From Erysipelotrichaceae bacterium (GTDB taxonomy: Bacteria > Bacillota_I > Bacilli_A > Erysipelotrichales > Erysipelotrichaceae): a stretch of 9,780 bases of DNA. Of this stretch, positions 1 through 4,838 are shown one piece after another. A model generated the notes under the pieces. It did not search any database. It was not told the DNA's origin and saw only the letters and a list, made by a program, of their open reading frames with translations. The stretch lies in assembly GCA_020026035.1 (NCBI GenBank), contig JAHHRC010000050.1:1-9780 (forward strand), given 5' to 3'. The position numbers and the translations under genes are program-made. Each line of letters starts with the position of its first letter. Position 1 is the stretch's first letter.

Positions 1-94
1 TGACCATCTCGTTGTACGATAACGACTCCAAACACCGATTCTCACGAACAAGCATTGTCAAAGAAATCCATGCCTGCAGTAATTCTTCTTCCAT
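1..94 (-). CDS. MarR-family transcriptional regulator, N-terminus only (partial at left edge)
   Basis: An open frame starts at an ATG at 94 on the minus strand and runs off the window after 31 codons. It reads MEEELLQAWISLTML, then VRENRCLESLSYNEMV. This resembles the first helix of MarR-type winged-helix repressors, where a short N-terminal dimerisation helix is followed by a '(S/T)xNE' segment. A G-rich ribosome binding site (GGGGG, complement of 103-107) lies 8 bases before the ATG. Upstream are a consensus promoter and a perfect 7-bp palindrome placed where an autorepressor would bind, which fits the MarR family. The assignment rests on a short fragment and on context. The ligand, the target genes and the DNA-binding wing cannot be seen. 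The C-terminus lies outside the window. Confidence 0.55.
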   Translation of the reverse strand, partial: MEEELLQAWISLTMLVRENRCLESLSYNEMV

Positions 95-110
95 ATCTAC
101 AACCCCCAAT

Positions 111-129
111 TAGTTCACTTACTGAACTA
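111..129. promoter_or_regulatory. Perfect palindromic operator (TAGTTCA-N5-TGAACTA)
   Basis: TAGTTCA (111-117) and TGAACTA (123-129) are exact inverted repeats separated by CTTAC. The palindrome lies between the -10 box and the start codon of the marR-like gene. This size and position are typical of MarR-family operators, and autorepression is the likely role. The bound protein is inferred, not shown. Confidence 0.6.
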
Positions 130-134
130 TTAAC

Positions 135-163
135 AGAATACAAACCCAACACCCACTTGTCAA
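135..163 (-). promoter_or_regulatory. Sigma-A type promoter of the marR-like gene
   Basis: On the minus strand, TTGACA (complement of 158-163) is a perfect -35 box. It is followed by a 17-base spacer and TATTCT (complement of 135-140) as the -10 box. Transcription would start about 7 bases further on, just before or within the palindrome at 111-129, leaving a short leader to the ATG at 94. Confidence 0.75.
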
Positions 164-256
164 CAGTTTCAAAATTATACATTTATTACGTGATTTACGA
201 TTAATTCACCTCTTACATCCCACTAAAATCTCGCTCAAGTTATTGAATCAGTAACA

Positions 257-301
257 GAAAAAGGTAGACCCTCTCGCACTCTAACATCGAACGGTCTACC
301 T
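257..301 (-). terminator. Rho-independent terminator of the fic gene
   Basis: AGGTAGACC (262-270) and GGTCTACCT (293-301) form a perfect 9-bp stem around a 22-base loop. On the minus strand the stem is followed by a run of five T (complement of 258-262). It lies 78 bases after the fic stop codon, so it should end fic transcription before the marR-like promoter. The loop is long for an intrinsic terminator, which lowers the confidence. The other strand has no T-run after the stem. Confidence 0.65.
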
Positions 302-378
302 CCATTACAAACAAAACTTAAATTATCTACAAAAATCAACATACAAGAAATATACAAGCCGAATTTCATACCTTAGTA

Positions 379-1425
379 CTATTTCAAGCGAATATAGACA
401 GTCGCCCTACCAACGCCTTCTTTCCTTATTTTTCCTTCTTCAGTCAATTTCCGTAGCGAACCTTCAATTGAACTTATACTAAGCGACGGACACAATTCCA
501 TTACATCCTGTTTAGTGAATTTTCCTATTTTCAAATTAACAGCTTTTCTTACGATCTCAACTGCCGGAAGTTTTTCTTCCACTAATGAGAAGCGATCCTC
601 AAACTCTTTATAAGCTGCAAGAATTGTACCTAATAGATACTTCACAAAAGGTAATATATCCTCTTCTCCTGTGTGCCAGTTATACCCCGCTTCATCAAGT
701 GTTTCGTAGTATAGAGTTTTATTTTTCGCTATCATCGCCTCTAATGAAATGTATTTTCCAACATAAAAACCACTTCGATACAGCAACAATGTCGTTAGAA
801 TCCGACTCATTCTACCGTTACCATCATTAAATGGATGGATACATAAAAAGTCATGAATAAACGTCGGTATCACAAGTAAAGGTTCCACTTCCGCATTCCC
901 TATAACTCTATTATATTCTTCACAAATCCGATCTAACGCAGCTGGCGTTTCAAACGGTGACAGGGGTGTGAATAAAACTTTACTATGACCATCCGCATAG
1001 CATGCACTAATGTAATTTTGAGTATTTTTAGTTTTTCCTGCATGCGAAGTATCCAAATGGCTAAACATTATTTTATGTAACTGCAAGATGTAATTTTGCG
1101 TGATAGGAATGTACTCAGAATTCTCATGAATCACATTCAGAACATCACGATAACCAGCTATTTCTCGCTCGCTCCTATTCTTTGGAGTAGTTTTTTCGGA
1201 CATGATTTGTTTCAAACGAGTATTCGTCGTGACAATACCCTCGATTTCATTCGAAGTTTCTGTACTTTGAATTTTAGCGATTTCAATTAACTTATTTAAC
1301 TCTTCTGGTTTTTGCTTTAAATACAGATTTTGCATTCCTTGGTATCGATAAATTGCTCCTATCAAGGAAATAATTTCTGTATCCCATTTCATCTGATTGA
1401 TTTTTCCGTAGTGAAACTCTCTCAT
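379..1425 (-). CDS. Fic-domain protein (probable AMPylase) with C-terminal winged helix
   Basis: 348 residues. Fic enzymes usually transfer AMP from ATP to a hydroxyl group on a target protein. The catalytic motif HPFNDGNGRMSR at residues 197-208 is intact, with His197 as the general base and Gly/Asn/Arg as the phosphate anchor. An inhibitory-helix motif SNEIEG at 58-63 fits [S/T]xxxE[G/N], so Glu62 would hold the enzyme in a self-inhibited state (class II Fic, motif N-terminal to the Fic core). The flap segment lies near 150-160. Residues about 290-348 look like a winged helix-turn-helix (KFTKQDVMEL, then ISSIEGSLRKL), a common tail in this subfamily. The ATG at 1425 has a G-rich ribosome binding site (complement of 1431-1438). 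The gene is monocistronic with its own terminator. No antitoxin gene is adjacent, consistent with a cis-inhibited protein. The target is unknown. The upstream repeat array overlaps its promoter, so DNA binding by its own tail is conceivable. Confidence 0.9.
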   Translation of the reverse strand: MREFHYGKINQMKWDTEIISLIGAIYRYQGMQNLYLKQKPEELNKLIEIAKIQSTETSNEIEGIVTTNTRLKQIMSEKTTPKNRSEREIAGYRDVLNVIHENSEYIPITQNYILQLHKIMFSHLDTSHAGKTKNTQNYISACYADGHSKVLFTPLSPFETPAALDRICEEYNRVIGNAEVEPLLVIPTFIHDFLCIHPFNDGNGRMSRILTTLLLYRSGFYVGKYISLEAMIAKNKTLYYETLDEAGYNWHTGEEDILPFVKYLLGTILAAYKEFEDRFSLVEEKLPAVEIVRKAVNLKIGKFTKQDVMELCPSLSISSIEGSLRKLTEEGKIRKEGVGRATVYIRLK

Positions 1426-1445
1426 TAAACTCCACCCCTTTCTTT

Positions 1446-1490
1446 TCCCTTAAAATGTACCACTTTTTAAGGGAAAATACAATTATTAAG
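1446..1490. repeat. Half-site cluster 0, at the fic promoter
   Basis: TCCCTTAAAA (1446-1455) and TTTTAAGGGA (1465-1474) are a perfect 10-bp inverted repeat with a 9-base spacer. A third half-site, ATTAAGGGA, has its TTAA core at 1486-1489, 19 bp further on. The outer forward half-site is absent and its place is taken by the fic ribosome binding site region. Confidence 0.85.
1454..1482 (-). promoter_or_regulatory. Probable fic promoter, overlapped by a palindromic cluster
   Basis: On the minus strand TTGTAT (complement of 1477-1482) is followed by a 17-base spacer and TACATT (complement of 1454-1459), 21-50 bases upstream of the fic ATG region. Both boxes are imperfect. One arm of the palindrome at 1446-1474 lies in the spacer and the other at and just downstream of the -10 box, so a protein bound there would block RNA polymerase. 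Confidence 0.45.
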
Positions 1491-1598
1491 GGAAACCAAG
1501 TCGAGTAGAAATTAAGACGATAACTGCATATTACTCTCAACAAACGCATTTCAAAGACATCATCTACTTATTATCACCGAATTCGAAATTATTTGTTT

Positions 1599-1644
1599 TC
1601 CCCTCAAAATTCGAAATATATTAAGGGAAAACTGACGATCTAAG
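1599..1644. repeat. Half-site cluster 1, degenerate
   Basis: CCCTCAAAA (1601-1609) faces TATTAAGGG (1619-1627) across 9 bases, with the 17-bp core spacing kept despite mismatches. A decayed fourth site, CTAAGC, sits exactly 19 bp further on at 1640-1645. The surrounding sequence also repeats AATTCGAAAT at 1580-1589 and 1608-1617. Confidence 0.6.
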
Positions 1645-1684
1645 CTAAAACTCTTCTGGGAAACTCTGAAAATCGCCGAATTTC

Positions 1685-1788
1685 CCCTTAACCCATCGGA
1701 TCTTCCCTTAAAAACTTCAATGTTTTAAGGGATAATCGGTAATTTAAGGGATAAATCAAGTTTAAATATCCAAAAACCACTAAATTCA
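1685..1788. repeat. Array unit A (104 bp, four half-sites)
   Basis: The half-sites are CCCTTAA (1685-1691), TCCCTTAAAA (1704-1713), TTTTAAGGGA (1723-1732) and TTTAAGGGATAA (1743-1754). The two inner ones form a perfect 10-bp inverted repeat with a 9-base spacer. The 34-base tail (GTTTAAATATCC, then CACTAAATTCA) is closely matched by unit C, so A and C are copies of one another. Confidence 0.88.
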
Positions 1789-1872
1789 CCCTTAATCAAC
1801 CTTCTCTCCCCTTAAAATCAACACATTTTTAAGGGATAACAAGTATTTTAAGGGATAAAGCACCCAAACTTA
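1789..1872. repeat. Array unit B (84 bp, four half-sites)
   Basis: The half-sites are CCCTTAA (1789-1795), CCCTTAAAA (1809-1817), TTTTAAGGGA (1827-1836) and TTTTAAGGGATAA (1846-1858), with the same 20/17/19 core spacing. The unit lacks most of the longer tail present in A and C and is most like unit D. Confidence 0.88.
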
Positions 1873-1976
1873 CCCTTACTCTATCGGCGTTTCCCTTAAA
1901 AACCACAATATTTTAAGGGATAACATGCAATTTAAGGGATAAATCACGTTTAATTATGCAAAATCCGCTAAATTTG
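1873..1976. repeat. Array unit C (104 bp, four half-sites)
   Basis: The half-sites are CCCTTAC (1873-1879, one mismatch), TCCCTTAAAA (1892-1901), TTTTAAGGGA (1911-1920) and TTTAAGGGATAA (1931-1942). The length and tail match unit A, including the shared words ATCGG early in the unit and GTTTAA, then GCTAAATT, near its end. Confidence 0.88.
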
Positions 1977-2058
1977 CCCTTAATCACCACTCTCTTCCCT
2001 TAAAATCAAAACTATTTTAAGGGATAGTATATGTTTTGAGGGCTAAATCCCTCATTTT
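1977..2058. repeat. Array unit D (82 bp, four half-sites)
   Basis: The half-sites are CCCTTAA (1977-1983), TCCCTTAAAA (1996-2005), TTTTAAGGGA (2015-2024) and a mutated TTTTGAGGG (2034-2042). Even the mutated site keeps the 19-bp spacing. The unit is most like unit B, so A+B (188 bp) and C+D (186 bp) form a higher-order tandem pair. Confidence 0.85.
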
Positions 2059-2104
2059 CCCTTAAACGCACCTTTTCCCCTTAAAAACTTAGCAATATTA
2101 AGAG
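2059..2104. repeat. Array unit E, truncated right end
   Basis: CCCTTAA (2059-2065), CCCTTAAAA (2078-2086) and a degenerate TATTAAGAG (2096-2104) are present, with core spacings of 19 and 17. No fourth site follows. The array stops 31 bases before the tRNA promoter -35 box. Confidence 0.75.
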
Positions 2105-2135
2105 AAACGATGTCGGAAACGAGCTACCTTTTTCC

Positions 2136-2165
2136 TTGCAAGTAAACAACAATCTATGGTATGAT
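2136..2165 (+). promoter_or_regulatory. Promoter of the tRNA-Glu/tRNA-Trp unit
   Basis: TTGCAA (2136-2141) is a good -35 box. It is followed by an 18-base spacer and TATGAT (2160-2165), with a TG one base before it (2157-2158), giving an extended -10 box. The predicted start lies about 8 bases before the first base of tRNA-Glu. Confidence 0.7.
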
Positions 2166-2179
2166 TCACACATACAAAC

Positions 2180-2256
2180 GGCCTGTTGGTGAAGCGGCTT
2201 AACACACCGCCCTTTCACGGCGGCATTCACGGGTTCGAATCCCGTACAGGTCACCA
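2180..2256 (+). tRNA. tRNA-Glu (UUC)
   Basis: A complete cloverleaf can be drawn. The acceptor stem GGCCTGT pairs with ACAGGTC (one G-T pair). The anticodon stem CCGCC/GGCGG carries the loop CTTTCAC with anticodon TTC. The T arm is ACGGG-TTCGAAT-CCCGT. The discriminator A is followed by an encoded CCA at 2254-2256. The gene is co-transcribed with tRNA-Trp, 15 bases downstream. Confidence 0.97.
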
Positions 2257-2271
2257 TTTTTTTCATATCTT

Positions 2272-2345
2272 AGGGGTATAGTACATCGGTAGTACAACGG
2301 TCTCCAAAACCGTTGAGGGGGGTTCGATTCCCTCTACCCCTGCCA
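2272..2345 (+). tRNA. tRNA-Trp (CCA)
   Basis: The acceptor stem AGGGGTA pairs with TACCCCT. The anticodon stem ACGGT/ACCGT carries the loop CTCCAAA with anticodon CCA. The T arm contains GGTTCGATTCC. The discriminator G, typical of bacterial tRNA-Trp, is followed by an encoded CCA at 2343-2345. Confidence 0.97.
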
Positions 2346-2356
2346 TTTAAAAAACG

Positions 2357-2382
2357 AACCTTTCCATTGCGAAAGGTTTTTT
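2357..2382 (+). terminator. Intrinsic terminator after the tRNA pair
   Basis: AACCTTTC (2357-2364) pairs with GAAAGGTT (2371-2378) across a 6-base loop, followed by T residues to 2382. It lies 11 bases after tRNA-Trp and ends that transcript before the rarA promoter. Confidence 0.85.
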
Positions 2383-2395
2383 ACATACATAGCTA

Positions 2396-2404
2396 TGCTA
2401 TACT
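2396..2404 (+). promoter_or_regulatory. Extended -10 promoter of rarA
   Basis: TGCTATACT has the extended -10 form TG-N-TATACT. No good -35 box is found at 16-18 bases, where the terminator T-run lies. The transcript would start near 2411, just before the ribosome binding site AAGGAAGG (2412-2419), giving a very short leader. Confidence 0.45.
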
Positions 2405-2427
2405 AGCAAACAAGGAAGGTTTCAACT

Positions 2428-3780
2428 ATGCAATCATTATTCGACTTAAACGATCAACCAAATCAATCTAACACCATCGAATCTGCACCCCTAGCCGACC
2501 GCATGCGCCCAAAAAGCTTAGACGACTACTTCGGCCAAAACCACCTTATTGAAGATGGCAAAATACTAAAACGCATGATCGACCGCGACGATATCCCATC
2601 CATGATCTTCTGGGGACCTCCAGGTGTAGGCAAAACAACCCTTGCCCAAATCATCGCCGAAACAACAAACGCCCAATTCATTAACTTCTCAGCCGTCATT
2701 AGTGGCATCAAAGAAATCCGCGAAGTTATGAAAAAAGCCGAACTCAACAAAGAAAAAGGCCTAAGAACCATCGTCTTCGTTGACGAAATCCACCGCTTTA
2801 ACAAAGCCCAACAAGACGCCTTTCTACCCTATGTCGAACGCGGCTCCATCATACTTATTGGCGCAACGACCGAAAACCCATCCTTTGAAATCAATAACGC
2901 CCTTCTTTCTCGTTGCAAAGTCTTTGTCTTAAAAGCACTATCCGAAGAAGATCTTACAAACCTACTCAAACATGCCATCACATCCCTACACGGCTTTGCG
3001 GACTGGGAAGTTGAAATCACCGACGAACAACTACACCTCATCGCGCAATACGCAAGTGGCGATGCAAGAATGGCACTTAACACCTTAGAAATGATTCTCT
3101 TTAATTCCGAAACCGAAATCCGTCATGCCGTAGTCACAAATGAAACCATTAAACAATCCCTCACAAACCGCACCTACCTCTATGACAAACACGGCGAAGA
3201 ACACTACAACATGATCTCAGCCATGCAAAAATCCATACGTAACTCCGATGCCGATGCGGCAATCTACTGGATGGCACGCATGCTTGAAGGCGGAGAAGAC
3301 CCACTCTACATTGCTCGACGCATCGTACGCTGTGCAAGTGAAGATATTGGAATGGCCGATTCAAGATGCCTCGACATCGCTCTACAAGCCTACCAAGCCT
3401 GTACTTACCTCGGTTATCCAGAATGCAATGTCCATCTCACACATGCCATTGTCTTTCTTTCCTTAGCCCCTAAATCAAACGCCTTAGAACTTGCCTACAA
3501 TTCTGCCGCAGCAGATGCCATCAAAACCATGGATGAAGGCGTCCCACTCCATATCCGAAACGCCCCAACCAAACTCATGCAAGAACTCGGCTACCACCAA
3601 AACTACGAATACGCCCATGACCTCGAAGAAAAAATGAGCCCTATGGTATGTCTTCCTGAATCCCTCAAACACAAAACCTACTACCACCCAACCGACCAAG
3701 GCCTCGAACGAAGAATTGCTGAACACAAAGCAAGCATCGATGCCTGGAAAGCACAAGAACGAAAAAAACGAAACCTCTAA
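2428..3780 (+). CDS. rarA: Replication-associated recombination protein A (RarA/MgsA), AAA+ ATPase
   Basis: 450 residues, normal full length. RarA is a cytoplasmic tetrameric AAA+ ATPase related to clamp loaders and eukaryotic WRNIP1, and acts at stalled replication forks. The N-terminal ATPase core shows Walker A GPPGVGKTT at 63-71, Walker B VFVDEIHR at 116-123, sensor 1 GATTENPS at 145-152, an arginine finger in LLSRC (Arg162) and sensor 2 GDARMALN at 211-218. The C-terminal tetramerisation part carries the family signatures DPLYIARRIVR (291-301) and SEDIGMAD (304-311), and ends in a basic tail. The ATG has a strong ribosome binding site AAGGAAGG 8 bases upstream. It is a lone gene between two terminators. 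Its coding strand is unusually C-rich: in 3541-3600 I count 25 C and 7 G. This matches the strand-wide skew and suggests long residence on the lagging strand rather than transfer. Confidence 0.96.
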   Translation: MQSLFDLNDQPNQSNTIESAPLADRMRPKSLDDYFGQNHLIEDGKILKRMIDRDDIPSMIFWGPPGVGKTTLAQIIAETTNAQFINFSAVISGIKEIREVMKKAELNKEKGLRTIVFVDEIHRFNKAQQDAFLPYVERGSIILIGATTENPSFEINNALLSRCKVFVLKALSEEDLTNLLKHAITSLHGFADWEVEITDEQLHLIAQYASGDARMALNTLEMILFNSETEIRHAVVTNETIKQSLTNRTYLYDKHGEEHYNMISAMQKSIRNSDADAAIYWMARMLEGGEDPLYIARRIVRCASEDIGMADSRCLDIALQAYQACTYLGYPECNVHLTHAIVFLSLAPKSNALELAYNSAAADAIKTMDEGVPLHIRNAPTKLMQELGYHQNYEYAHDLEEKMSPMVCLPESLKHKTYYHPTDQGLERRIAEHKASIDAWKAQERKKRNL

Positions 3781-3783
3781 CAC

Positions 3784-3822
3784 AAAACGCAAACACACTC
3801 CATTGTGCATTTGCGTTTTTTT
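3784..3822 (+). terminator. Intrinsic terminator of rarA
   Basis: AACGCAAA (3786-3793) pairs with TTTGCGTT (3810-3817), extended inside by CACA/TGTG with a small bulge. It is followed by an unbroken T-run to 3822 and starts a few bases after the rarA stop. The reverse strand has only a TTTT run, so any action on mscL would be weaker. Confidence 0.88.
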
Positions 3823-3826
3823 GTGC

Positions 3827-3855
3827 AAAAGAAAAATCGGTTGAAACACAACCGA
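3827..3855 (-). terminator. Intrinsic terminator of mscL and of anything reading through from upstream
   Basis: On the minus strand, TCGGTTG pairs with CAACCGA (3849-3855 and 3837-3843) around a 5-base loop. It is followed by TTTTTCTTTT (complement of 3827-3836). It starts 7 bases after the mscL stop. With the rarA terminator it separates two convergent genes. Confidence 0.85.
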
Positions 3856-3861
3856 CCAGTC

Positions 3862-4269
3862 TTACTTATTTTGTTCCTTAAGAAGGGCAACAATCTCTTC
3901 TAAAGCCTTCACTTCGTCAGACTTTACAGGCGCCTTCACTTCTTCTACCTTCTTAGGCTTTAGCTTATCAATCGCCTTTACCATCATGAAGATACACCAA
4001 GCGATGATTAAGAAGTTCACAACGTTTTGGATAAAGTTACCATACATCAAGTACACATTTAACTCTTCCGCTCCCTTGTCCACAAGAAGAACCTTCAAGT
4101 GAGAGAAATCTTGGATGCTAAAGATACTCGAAATAAGTGGCATTAACATATCGTTTACAAGGGAAGTTACAATCTTACCAAATGCTCCCCCAATCATCAT
4201 ACCTACAGCTAGGTCCATTACATTACCTTTTAATGCAAAGGCCTTAAATTCTTGAATTGTTTTTTTCAT
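3862..4269 (-). CDS. mscL: Large-conductance mechanosensitive channel MscL
   Basis: 135 residues, normal for the family. MscL is a homopentameric inner-membrane pore that opens under membrane tension and releases solutes during hypo-osmotic shock. The N-terminal amphipathic helix (KKTIQEFKAFALKGN, 2-16) leads into the pore-lining TM1 with the glycine-rich pattern VMDLAVGMMIGGAFGKIV (17-34). The periplasmic loop follows, then TM2 (FIQNVVNFLIIAWCIFMMV, about 79-97), a charged linker and a C-terminal bundle helix (ALEEIVALLKEQNK). The ATG at 4269 has GAAAGGA (complement of 4279-4285) 9 bases upstream. A gap of 67 bases from the gene before it and a possible promoter suggest it can be expressed apart from the aro operon. 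I see no oddities. Confidence 0.96.
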   Translation of the reverse strand: MKKTIQEFKAFALKGNVMDLAVGMMIGGAFGKIVTSLVNDMLMPLISSIFSIQDFSHLKVLLVDKGAEELNVYLMYGNFIQNVVNFLIIAWCIFMMVKAIDKLKPKKVEEVKAPVKSDEVKALEEIVALLKEQNK

Positions 4270-4299
4270 TACTCATATTCCTTTCAAAACTAGACTTCA

Positions 4300-4305
4300 A
4301 CTATA
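4300..4305 (-). promoter_or_regulatory. Possible -10 box of an mscL promoter
   Basis: TATAGT on the minus strand (complement of 4300-4305) lies about 31 bases before the mscL ATG. The best -35 candidate at 17 bases (TTTCCT) is poor, so this is a weak call. The gap of 67 bases, unlike the overlaps upstream, supports a separate promoter. Confidence 0.35.
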
Positions 4306-4336
4306 CCGTACAATCCAATAAAAGGAAAGAACTATT

Positions 4337-4837
4337 TTACAAACCCTTTACAATAACCGGTCGAATCCGTTTTAATACCATACTCGCAATTACTCCAGTA
4401 AGAATTCCTGTTGGAATGGAACCTAAAAACAAATACGGAAGAATCGTCGCAATCAAAACCTGCTTATAAAAAAACATCACAACCAACACTTGCCCCGTGG
4501 AATGAGCTAATGAAGACACAATCGATGTAAACAAGATACTCGCCTTGAATCGATCCAACACAATCAAAAACAAACTCGACAATAACACACCACCAAAGGA
4601 AATAAAGAACGCAACACCAAAGCCTCTTAAAAACGTCGAAACCACAACCCGCATCACATTCACAATAATCATTTCCTTCACACCCATCAGCTTCAACGCC
4701 AACAAGGCAATAATATTCGCTAACCCAATCCGAATCCCAAAACTAAACGCCCCAATATACAGCGATTCAAACATATTCAAGGCAATCGCCATGGCAATTA
4801 GCATACTCAAATAAGACACATAACGAGACCTATTCAC
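4337..4837 (-). CDS. Gx-family integral membrane protein (Hpre_diP_synt_I type; EetB-like)
   Basis: 166 residues, mostly hydrophobic, with about five to six membrane helices. It has the look of an ECF-transporter S-component and is of the kind annotated as 'Gx transporter' or 'heptaprenyl diphosphate synthase component I'. Typical features are FGIRIGLANIIALLALKL (33-50), AHSTGQVLVVMFF (111-123) and the glycine-spaced end LGSIPTGILTG (138-148). The start is GTG at 4837, with a good GAGGAG ribosome binding site (complement of 4845-4850) 7 bases before it. The gene begins one base after the stop of the NusG-II gene, so the two are surely coupled. From memory, the same two-gene pair is called eetA/eetB in Listeria-type flavin-based extracellular electron transfer loci. 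The old 'heptaprenyl synthase component' name is not supported by any enzyme motif. The substrate, if it is a transporter, is unknown. Confidence 0.8.
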   Translation of the reverse strand: MNRSRYVSYLSMLIAMAIALNMFESLYIGAFSFGIRIGLANIIALLALKLMGVKEMIIVNVMRVVVSTFLRGFGVAFFISFGGVLLSSLFLIVLDRFKASILFTSIVSSLAHSTGQVLVVMFFYKQVLIATILPYLFLGSIPTGILTGVIASMVLKRIRPVIVKGL

Positions 4838-4838
4838 A

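Larger units (their letters stand above)
1446..2104. repeat. Ordered array of CCCTTAA/TTAAGGG half-sites in seven clusters
   Basis: This non-coding stretch separates the fic promoter from the tRNA promoter. It holds about 25 recognisable half-sites built on CCCTTAA or its complement TTAAGGG, often extended to TCCCTTAAAA or TTTTAAGGGATAA. A full cluster has two half-sites in one direction followed by two in the other. Measured between the centres of the TTAA cores, the spacings are 20, 17 and 19 bp in each of the four complete clusters. Cluster dyads lie near 1460, 1614, 1718, 1822, 1906, 2010 and 2091, so neighbours are about 154, 104, 104, 84, 104 and 81 bp apart. All half-sites therefore sit at roughly whole helical turns, as expected for a protein that polymerises or binds cooperatively along DNA. 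No T-runs follow the hairpins, so they are not terminators. The edge clusters are degenerate. I do not recognise this element from a known family. Confidence 0.9.

Noticed and set aside
257..301. Hairpin as a T-box or other riboswitch
   Set aside because: It lies downstream of fic and on the transcript would be a simple 9-bp stem followed by T residues; no T-box sequence or anti-terminator alternative is visible.
1292..1549. 85-codon minus-strand frame running through the fic start and cluster 0
   Set aside because: It overlaps the start of fic in another frame, crosses the palindrome and promoter, and reads as low-complexity, non-family sequence.
1446..2104. Array as a CRISPR locus
   Set aside because: Unit lengths alternate (104 and 82-84 bp), the conserved parts are short palindromic half-sites rather than one 25-40 bp repeat, and the intervening parts of A/C and B/D are similar rather than unique spacers.
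1446..2104. Array as a chromosomal origin with DnaA boxes or plasmid-type iterons
   Set aside because: The TTATCCCTTAA word does not match the DnaA box TTATNCACA, no replication initiator gene is nearby, and the half-sites are in opposed pairs rather than same-direction iterons. A rarA gene nearby is not an origin marker.
1446..2104. The hairpins as transcription terminators
   Set aside because: Stems are AT-rich in the centre and are not followed by T-runs on either strand, and several tandem terminators without genes between them would serve no purpose.
3484..3849. 121-codon minus-strand open frame opposite the end of rarA
   Set aside because: It is a frame shadow of rarA, covers two terminators, and has no recognisable domain or ribosome binding site.
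4337..4837. Heptaprenyl diphosphate synthase subunit I as a real function
   Set aside because: The protein is a multi-helix membrane protein without any prenyl synthase aspartate-rich motif; the name comes from an old family label.
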